A stretch of DNA of 64,000 bases from DT-110 sp030148525 (GTDB taxonomy: Bacteria; Bacteroidota; Bacteroidia; Chitinophagales; Saprospiraceae). Below, in pieces: positions 58,187-64,000 of the stretch. Location: positions 4,774,001-4,838,000 of the forward strand of contig OZ245751.1 in the NCBI GenBank assembly GCA_965227445.1, in the 5' to 3' direction. How positions within the stretch are numbered: the first letter of the stretch is position 1; each line of letters begins with the position of its first letter. A model generated the notes under the pieces. The model worked only from the letters and a program-made list of their open reading frames with translations, was not told the origin of the DNA and did no database searches. A program made the translations under genes and the position numbers.

Positions 58187-59284
58187 ATGATTTTCTGGAT
58201 CGTTGCCATACTGATGACAGTAGCTACTCCGGCATCTTCTGCGAAGAATGACCATTTGCAGATTGACGCGATCGATTCCCTGCAAGTACCGAGCCCGCTA
58301 TTTATTGATCCCAATTACCATGGCTCTTGTGATCCGGAGATCATTTTCAATGACATGGATAGCCTTTGGTATATCTATTACACTGCTCGCAGACCTGCAT
58401 TTGAGAATACCTGGTTGAAAACGCCTGTCGGGGTAATCTCTTCTTCCGACCTGGTCAACTGGCAATTCAGAGGGTATTGTCACTTCGACGGGGAAGGTGG
58501 ACAACCCGACGAAGATGAAACGTTCTGGGCACCGGCCATACTTTTACACGATGGCATCCTGCATATGTTTGTTACTTATAAACCCGATACCCTGCCCGAC
58601 CGGGGAGCCTGGGGAGGCCACGGTAAGATCGTACATTACCAGTGCCCGGCCGATGATCCGGTTCAAGGCTGGGTAAAAGTCCGGGATATGCACGGAGACT
58701 CCCTGTACAGTATTGATGCGGCCGCCTATTCACTGGATCAGGAATTCCGCATTTGGTTTAAGGCCCGGAAGTCGACCGAACGGAAAAACCAGCTTCTTCA
58801 ATTTGTCAGCCACGATTTACGTAACTGGCAACCCGAGCCATTGATCGAAAGCGATGTATTCAACAAATCCGCCAGCGGCTATGGCTTTGAGGAAGCACCC
58901 TTTGTATTTCGCTGGGAGAAGCAGTACTGGTTGATCACCGATCCCCACGATGGCCTTTTGGTGTATAATAGTCCCGACGGACGAGCTTGGACCCTTCAGG
59001 GAAACATCCTGCGGGAAGGTGGCCAACGGTACTTAGACAATACGATGGCCCGTCACTGTAGTGTAGCTATTCACGACGGGAGAGCTTTTTTGGTATACCA
59101 TGTGGAGCCCTGGCGCCGGTACGATCTGGAAAAACTTCCGCCCTCCGATCGGGTACCCATTTTCCAACAACCTCTGACCAACCGGCGCAGTGTACTGCAA
59201 ATGGCCGAAATAAAGTGGCAGCACGGTCAGCTGACCTGTGACCGTAATCAAATCATTTCCCTGAAAACCCGATCCACCAAATGA
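58187..59284 (+). CDS. Exported glycoside hydrolase with five-bladed beta-propeller (GH43/GH117-like)
   Basis: A 365-residue protein with a signal peptide (WIVAILMTVATPASS). Blades start with HGSCDPEIIFN (general-base Asp of the GH43-type fold), then TFWAPAILLHDG and FEEAPFVFRW, with a catalytic-type Glu. These match GH43 and also GH117, which removes 3,6-anhydro-L-galactose from agar-type fragments. Which one cannot be decided. The stop overlaps the next sulfatase ATG (ATGA at 59281-59284), so the genes are coupled. Confidence 0.75.
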   Translation: MIFWIVAILMTVATPASSAKNDHLQIDAIDSLQVPSPLFIDPNYHGSCDPEIIFNDMDSLWYIYYTARRPAFENTWLKTPVGVISSSDLVNWQFRGYCHFDGEGGQPDEDETFWAPAILLHDGILHMFVTYKPDTLPDRGAWGGHGKIVHYQCPADDPVQGWVKVRDMHGDSLYSIDAAAYSLDQEFRIWFKARKSTERKNQLLQFVSHDLRNWQPEPLIESDVFNKSASGYGFEEAPFVFRWEKQYWLITDPHDGLLVYNSPDGRAWTLQGNILREGGQRYLDNTMARHCSVAIHDGRAFLVYHVEPWRRYDLEKLPPSDRVPIFQQPLTNRRSVLQMAEIKWQHGQLTCDRNQIISLKTRSTK

Positions 59285-60675
59285 ACATTATGAACCTGCG
59301 TCACATATATATGCTCATTTTATGGTGTCTGGCAATACCCTCTACTGCCCAAGACCTGCCGGATATATTCATTTATCTGACCGATGATCTTAGTCAACAG
59401 GACCTGTCGGTGTACAGCAATAAACATGTTCGTACTCCAGCCTTACAAGCGCTCGCCCGGGAGGGAATGACCTTTGACCAGGCCTTCATTGCCTCACCCG
59501 CCTGTGCGCCGAGCCGGGCTGCTTTTCTTACCGGTTTGATGCCAGCTCGCAATGGAGCCGAGGCTAATCATTCCTATCCTCACGATTCTATTCCACTATT
59601 GACTGCGCATTTACAAAAGGCCGGGTACGAGATTGCAGCATTCGGCAAGGTCGCTCACTTAAAAATGAATAAAGAATGTGGCTTCGATTTCTATCAGGAG
59701 GACAAAACAGACTTGGCTAGTCACGTCCGGAAATACCTGGATCAACGAACGGATGAACGCCCCCTTTGGCTGATCGTGGGGGATCGGCGCCCCCACGTCC
59801 CCTGGACATCAGAGAATATGTATGCGGAGGACAATCCGCCACTGCCCGATGGGTTTATTTCCACTCCGTCTACCCGTGAACACTGGCAACGGTATTACTC
59901 GGACATTACGGGCCTGGATACCGAATTTGGAATGGTAAAAGCACTGATGGACCAGTATCGGACAACAGACCGCATTACCGTTTTCTCCAGTGACCACGGG
60001 GCTCAGTGGCCTTTCGGTAAATGGAATCTGTACGATAAAGGCATACGCGTTCCCCTGATCGTTAGCTGGCCCGGACATATCCCAACCGGAAAACGCACCC
60101 AGGCGATGGTTAGCTGGATAGACCTCCTGCCCACCCTCCTCGATCTGACCGGTCAACCGGTACCGGATGGGTTGGACGGACGTACTTTTTCTTCGGTGCT
60201 TTCGCAAAAAAGTGACCAACACCGGACGTATATATTTACCACTCACAACGAAGATGGGGTGATGAATATCTACCCGATGCGAAGTATTCGTTCGGCCAGA
60301 TATAAATACATTATCAATTTGTCTCCGGGTAGTTACCACACCAATCATTCCGATATTTTGCAAAAAGATGGAGCAGGAGCATTCTGGAAGAGTTGGTACC
60401 AACAAGCTCAGAGCGACCCAGAAGCGGCCGCAGTGGTACGGCGATATCACGTAAGACCAGCTGAAGAATTCTACGATCTGGAACAAGACCCGGGCGAAAC
60501 CCGGAATCTGATTCATTCACAATATTCCGGTGAACACCACTCCATTATTCTGGAACTAAAGGAAAAACTCCGAGAATGGATGGACGATCAGGGTGACTCC
60601 CTGCAAACAAAACGAAAACCCTATCTCGTACTTTACCCATTACCTAATCCTGAAACTGTGCGAAAGCGCCGATAA
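59281..60675 (+). CDS. Sulfatase (S1 family, Cys-type)
   Basis: A 464-residue exported sulfatase with signal IYMLILWCLAIPSTA. Metal motif YLTDDLSQQDLS, modification motif ACAPSRAAFLTG with the formylglycine Cys at residue 75, and VFSSDHGAQWPFGKW are present. The pattern resembles S1 enzymes that desulfate short sugars such as the iduronate-2- or N-sulfoglucosamine-type, but no substrate can be assigned. It is translationally coupled to the propeller hydrolase gene and followed 2 bases later by another sulfatase. Confidence 0.92.
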   Translation: MNIMNLRHIYMLILWCLAIPSTAQDLPDIFIYLTDDLSQQDLSVYSNKHVRTPALQALAREGMTFDQAFIASPACAPSRAAFLTGLMPARNGAEANHSYPHDSIPLLTAHLQKAGYEIAAFGKVAHLKMNKECGFDFYQEDKTDLASHVRKYLDQRTDERPLWLIVGDRRPHVPWTSENMYAEDNPPLPDGFISTPSTREHWQRYYSDITGLDTEFGMVKALMDQYRTTDRITVFSSDHGAQWPFGKWNLYDKGIRVPLIVSWPGHIPTGKRTQAMVSWIDLLPTLLDLTGQPVPDGLDGRTFSSVLSQKSDQHRTYIFTTHNEDGVMNIYPMRSIRSARYKYIINLSPGSYHTNHSDILQKDGAGAFWKSWYQQAQSDPEAAAVVRRYHVRPAEEFYDLEQDPGETRNLIHSQYSGEHHSIILELKEKLREWMDDQGDSLQTKRKPYLVLYPLPNPETVRKRR

Positions 60676-60677
60676 AT

Positions 60678-62201
60678 ATGATTCCTGCCCGTACTATTCA
60701 TCAAATCATCTGCTGCCTTCTGGCCGGCCTCTTCTGGTCGTGCCAAAAAGAGGCCGTTCCGGCATCGCCACCTAACATACTGCTGTTTTACGTCGATGAC
60801 CTAGGCTACGCTGACCTGAGCTGCTACGGAGCAGTGGGCGTGCAGACACCCCACGTGGATAGCTTGGCTGCCGGAGGGATCAGGTTCACCGACGCTCATT
60901 CGCCGGCAGCTACCTGCACCCCTTCCCGCTATTCCCTGCTCACGGGACAGTACGCTTTTCGCAATAATGCCGCGATCCTGCCGGGCGATGCCCCCTTGGT
61001 CATTGATCCGGCTTTACCCACGCTCCCTAAAATGCTGCAACGGGCAGGGTATGCTACCGGAGTGGTTGGCAAATGGCACCTGGGCCTCGGACGAGGACAA
61101 GTTGACTGGAATGAACCAATCTCCCCGGGGCCTCAGGCAATTGGGTTTGATTATAGTTTTCTCATGCCGGCAACCGGTGACCGGGTGCCCACCGTGTATA
61201 CCGAAAACGGACAGGTGGTCGGTCTGGAGCCTTCGGACCCCCTCACGATTAGCTACGCCCGACGCATAGGAAGTCGCCCCACCGGCCTGGATCGTCCCGA
61301 TTTGCTAAAGATGACCGCTGATACCCAGCATAGCGCCACGATCGTTAATGGCATTAGCCGGATTGGCTACATGGCAGGCGGTCATGCGGCCGAGTGGATT
61401 GACGAAGAGTTTCCGGATGTATTCACAGCTAAAGCAAAGGCCTTTTTGCAGCAGCATAAAGAAAGTCCCTTCTTCCTGTATTTTCCCTTTCACGACATCC
61501 ATGTTCCACGCATACCGAATCAGCGATTTGTTGGCCAAAGCACCATGGGGCCCCGGGGAGATGCTATTGCTCAGATGGACTGGATGACGGGCACCATCAT
61601 GCAGGAACTAGACCGGTTAGGCCTCACCAAAAACACCTTGGTGATCTTCACCAGCGATAACGGTCCGGTTTTGGATGACGGATACGATGACGGTGCCGTG
61701 GAAAAAATTGGACCACACCATCCCTCCGGTCCTTTTCGGGGCGGTAAATACAGCGCGTACGAAGCGGGTACCCGAGTTCCTACCATCGTGTACTGGAAAG
61801 GAAAGGTAACTCCCGGGACCAGCGCCGCACTATGGAGTCAGGTCGACCTTTATGCCTCACTGGCAGCCCTGGTCGGCCAGCCAACAGGGGGGCATGAAGC
61901 CATTGACAGTGAAAATGTACTGGATGCAATTCTGGGTAAATCGTCCACCGGTAGAAACACACTATTGGAAGAATCCTTCACTATGTCCCTACGTGAGGGT
62001 GATTGGAAATACATAGCTCCCGTCTCAGGGGATCAGCCCGATTGGCTGGCCAACAAGGACGTAGAAACCGGACTTCAGAAAGTACCACAACTGTACCATT
62101 TGTCCGAAGACCAGGGAGAAGAAAACAACCTGGCCGGGGATTTTCCCGAACGGGTAGCGGATATGGCAAATAGTCTGCAGGCTATCCATAATCGCAATTG
62201 A
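60678..62201 (+). CDS. Sulfatase (S1 family, Cys-type), lipoprotein
   Basis: A 507-residue lipoprotein (LLAGLFWSCQKE). It has FYVDDLGYADLSCYG, the modification motif TCTPSRYSLLTG with the formylglycine Cys at residue 80, GVVGKWHLGLG and FTSDNGPVLDDG. This is a different S1 branch from its neighbours, so the locus can attack at least two or three sulfate positions. It starts 2 bases after the preceding gene. Confidence 0.93.
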   Translation: MIPARTIHQIICCLLAGLFWSCQKEAVPASPPNILLFYVDDLGYADLSCYGAVGVQTPHVDSLAAGGIRFTDAHSPAATCTPSRYSLLTGQYAFRNNAAILPGDAPLVIDPALPTLPKMLQRAGYATGVVGKWHLGLGRGQVDWNEPISPGPQAIGFDYSFLMPATGDRVPTVYTENGQVVGLEPSDPLTISYARRIGSRPTGLDRPDLLKMTADTQHSATIVNGISRIGYMAGGHAAEWIDEEFPDVFTAKAKAFLQQHKESPFFLYFPFHDIHVPRIPNQRFVGQSTMGPRGDAIAQMDWMTGTIMQELDRLGLTKNTLVIFTSDNGPVLDDGYDDGAVEKIGPHHPSGPFRGGKYSAYEAGTRVPTIVYWKGKVTPGTSAALWSQVDLYASLAALVGQPTGGHEAIDSENVLDAILGKSSTGRNTLLEESFTMSLREGDWKYIAPVSGDQPDWLANKDVETGLQKVPQLYHLSEDQGEENNLAGDFPERVADMANSLQAIHNRN

Positions 62202-62341
62202 CCGATATACATCCCGGCAGGGATCAGTAGGACATACTCAACCTCAAAGGAGGACGGGTATTGCCGTTCGAATGACATCGGTGACACCAATGTCGTTTAG
62301 CAGCGGTATATTTTTCACCTGTTTACTACTGGTTTGTATGA

Positions 62342-62368
62342 ATCGTACTGTATTCCAAACAGTACGAT
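62342..62368. promoter_or_regulatory. 10-bp inverted repeat upstream of the second mutarotase
   Basis: ATCGTACTGT (62342-62351) pairs with ACAGTACGAT (62359-62368), with a 7-base spacer. It may be an operator or a small terminator for the upstream sulfatase. No T-run follows. Confidence 0.4.
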
Positions 62369-62414
62369 CATACAAGCTTATCTGATCACTGCTTACGCAA
62401 AAACAGTACTTAAC

Positions 62415-63575
62415 ATGAATTCACCGGTATCGATTTTGAAAAAACATGGTATTCTTCTCGTAATGGGAATAAGTCTGCTCGTCGGCTGCACTTCCAATCA
62501 ACCCGTAGGCAACCTATCTATAGAACCTTTTGGTGAGGTTGATGGACAGGAAGTGAATCTGTATATCATCACCTTCCCCGACCAACTGACCGCTCAGGTA
62601 ACGAATTACGGAGGGATTATTACCTCTTTGCAGGTACCCGACCAATCGGGAACATTGGAAGATATTGTCCTCGGATATGACCAACTGGATGGTTATCTGG
62701 AAGAAACGCCCTATTTCGGTGCCCTGATCGGGCGTTATGGTAACCGGATCGCCCGCGGCACCTTCGAACTGGAGGGAGCGACCTATAACCTGGCTACCAA
62801 TAACGACCTGAACCACCTTCATGGGGGTGATAAGGGATTCGACAAAGTCGTTTGGGACGTAATCGACAACAAGGAAAATGGCGAAGAGATCAGCCTGACC
62901 TTACAATACGTGAGCCCCGATGGCGAAGAAGGGTACCCTGGTACACTGACCAGCACGGTTACCTATATATTTTCCCCGGATGCGCTCGATATTACCTACC
63001 GGGCAAAGACCGATAAGACAACGGTAGTAAATCTCACGCAGCACACCTATTTTAATCTTTCGGGAAATGCAGAGGAAGACATTCTAGGGCATGAGCTGCA
63101 ACTTGATGCCCCGGCTTTCCTGCCGGTCGACAGTACCCTGATCCCTACCGGAGAATTGCGGCCGGTAAAGGGTACCCCCTTTGATTTCACCGAAGCTAAG
63201 CCGATCGGACAAGATATTGCCCAGGAAAACCAACAACTCTCATTTGGTCTTGGCTACGATCACTGCTGGGTCCTGAACGGAGGCATCACGGACTCTCCCC
63301 GCCGAATCGGTAGTTTATACCATCCGGAAAGTGGCCGCAAGGTGGAAATCCATACGACCGAACCGGCCATCCAGTTTTATTCGGGCAACTTCCTGGATGG
63401 GTCCATCACCGGAAAAAGAAATACCGTCTACGAAAATCGCTATGGTTTGTGCTTGGAAACGCAGCATTATCCTGATTCACCCAATCAGCCTGATTTTCCC
63501 AGCGTAACCCTGCGTCCCGGCGAAGAATATACATCCCACACCACCTATACTTTTTCCGTTACTGACAAGCGGTAA
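62415..63575 (+). CDS. Aldose 1-epimerase (galactose mutarotase) lipoprotein, second copy
   Basis: A 386-residue lipoprotein (GISLLVGCTSN). It shares long identical stretches with the gene at 40891, including FGEVDGQEV, NYGGIITSLQVPD and TQHTYFNLSGNA, so the two are paralogues. The ATG at 62415 is chosen because it precedes the signal; the frame runs to 62334. It should act on galactose-type sugars released by the PUL enzymes. Confidence 0.92.
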   Translation: MNSPVSILKKHGILLVMGISLLVGCTSNQPVGNLSIEPFGEVDGQEVNLYIITFPDQLTAQVTNYGGIITSLQVPDQSGTLEDIVLGYDQLDGYLEETPYFGALIGRYGNRIARGTFELEGATYNLATNNDLNHLHGGDKGFDKVVWDVIDNKENGEEISLTLQYVSPDGEEGYPGTLTSTVTYIFSPDALDITYRAKTDKTTVVNLTQHTYFNLSGNAEEDILGHELQLDAPAFLPVDSTLIPTGELRPVKGTPFDFTEAKPIGQDIAQENQQLSFGLGYDHCWVLNGGITDSPRRIGSLYHPESGRKVEIHTTEPAIQFYSGNFLDGSITGKRNTVYENRYGLCLETQHYPDSPNQPDFPSVTLRPGEEYTSHTTYTFSVTDKR

Positions 63576-63621
63576 CTGGAGGTACCGGATGGGCATCATC
63601 CAATAAACTTAAAATAATTAC

Positions 63622-64000
63622 ATGTACTGCTTTACCGATGTAGACAGGCCTTATCACAGTTTCTTCCTGATTGTTCTTTTCCTTACAAGCAGCATTCTGT
63701 TTGGTTGTCAGCGTGCTTCCTCTGAGGTGGTTCCCACCAACATTATCGTTATGCTGGCCGACGATATGGGCTATTCCGATCTGTCGTGTTTTGGTAGCGA
63801 GGTACCTACCCCACAGATTGATCGACTGGGACAGGAGGGAGCAACGTTCACTCAGTTTTACAATGGAGCCCGCTGCTGTCCGACCCGCGCCAGTCTGCTT
63901 ACGGGGGTTTACCCCCATCAGGCCGGAGTTGGATACATGACCGCCAACTGGGGTGATGGTTCCTACCAGGGACACCTTAATCAGGAAGTGCTAACCATGG
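63622..64000 (+). CDS. Sulfatase (S1 family, Cys-type), 3' end outside the window
   Basis: The first 126 codons of a lipoprotein sulfatase (LTSSILFGCQRA) are visible. NIIVMLADDMGYSDLS and ARCCPTRASLLTGVYPHQAG, with the formylglycine Cys at residue 85, closely follow the first sulfatase of the locus (48106), so these are paralogues. The PUL continues beyond 64000. Confidence 0.9.
   Translation, partial: MYCFTDVDRPYHSFFLIVLFLTSSILFGCQRASSEVVPTNIIVMLADDMGYSDLSCFGSEVPTPQIDRLGQEGATFTQFYNGARCCPTRASLLTGVYPHQAGVGYMTANWGDGSYQGHLNQEVLTM

Overview
The window looks like a chromosomal segment of a Bacteroidota bacterium, most likely a marine Saprospiria-type organism. The evidence is a SusC/SusD pair, a hybrid two-component system with an AraC output, a type IX secretion tail, DUF4286, DUF4294 and DUF6029 family proteins, ZapA next to RNase Y, several matches to the Bacteroidota -7 box TAnnTTTG, and a moderate GC content. 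The class assignment is an inference from gene content; there is no rRNA gene to confirm it.

Positions 1-13000 carry mostly housekeeping genes: the 3' part of murA (with Asp in place of the fosfomycin-reactive Cys), an acyl-CoA dehydrogenase, a site-2-protease-like membrane peptidase, a DtxR-type metal regulator, a LytTR response regulator behind decayed HPt and H-NOX genes, a nitroreductase, a K+-dependent-type membrane pyrophosphatase and a Tsp/Prc protease. Positions 12600-15450 hold a minus-strand operon of a T9SS-secreted metzincin and three paralogous small lipoproteins. Positions 15500-20300 hold a Uup-like ABC-F ATPase, a 7-bp satellite split by an IS4/Tn5-like element, a frameshifted four-helix-bundle gene with a duplicated tail, and a TlpA-like thioredoxin. 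From 20681 to 40367 come a DUF6029/Omp28 pair, pheT, zapA, a candidate 6S RNA, rny, an aldo/keto reductase, aspS, a cation-chloride cotransporter-like permease, hemA, a DUF4294 protein, an OmpA-like protein and a large FAD/Fe-S dehydrogenase.

From 40891 to the end lies a polysaccharide utilisation locus (PUL). It holds two aldose 1-epimerase lipoproteins, a hybrid two-component regulator, four sulfatases (the last cut by the window end), a GH2 enzyme, a probable clan GH-A hydrolase of unassigned family, a SusC/SusD pair and a GH43/GH117-like beta-propeller hydrolase. The mix of sulfatases, GH2 and galactose mutarotases suggests a sulfated galactose-containing polysaccharide, such as an algal galactan. 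SusC/SusD would import oligosaccharides, sulfatases would desulfate them and the hydrolases would release sugars.

The regulator gene is split by a 1456-bp insertion sequence with 23-bp terminal inverted repeats and a perfect 8-bp target duplication. Removing the element plus one duplication copy restores one 1356-codon reading frame, so the insertion looks recent. Other structures include very long perfect hairpins between genes (22-30 bp stems), a 283-bp MITE-like element with a TAA duplication, and several small tandem repeats.
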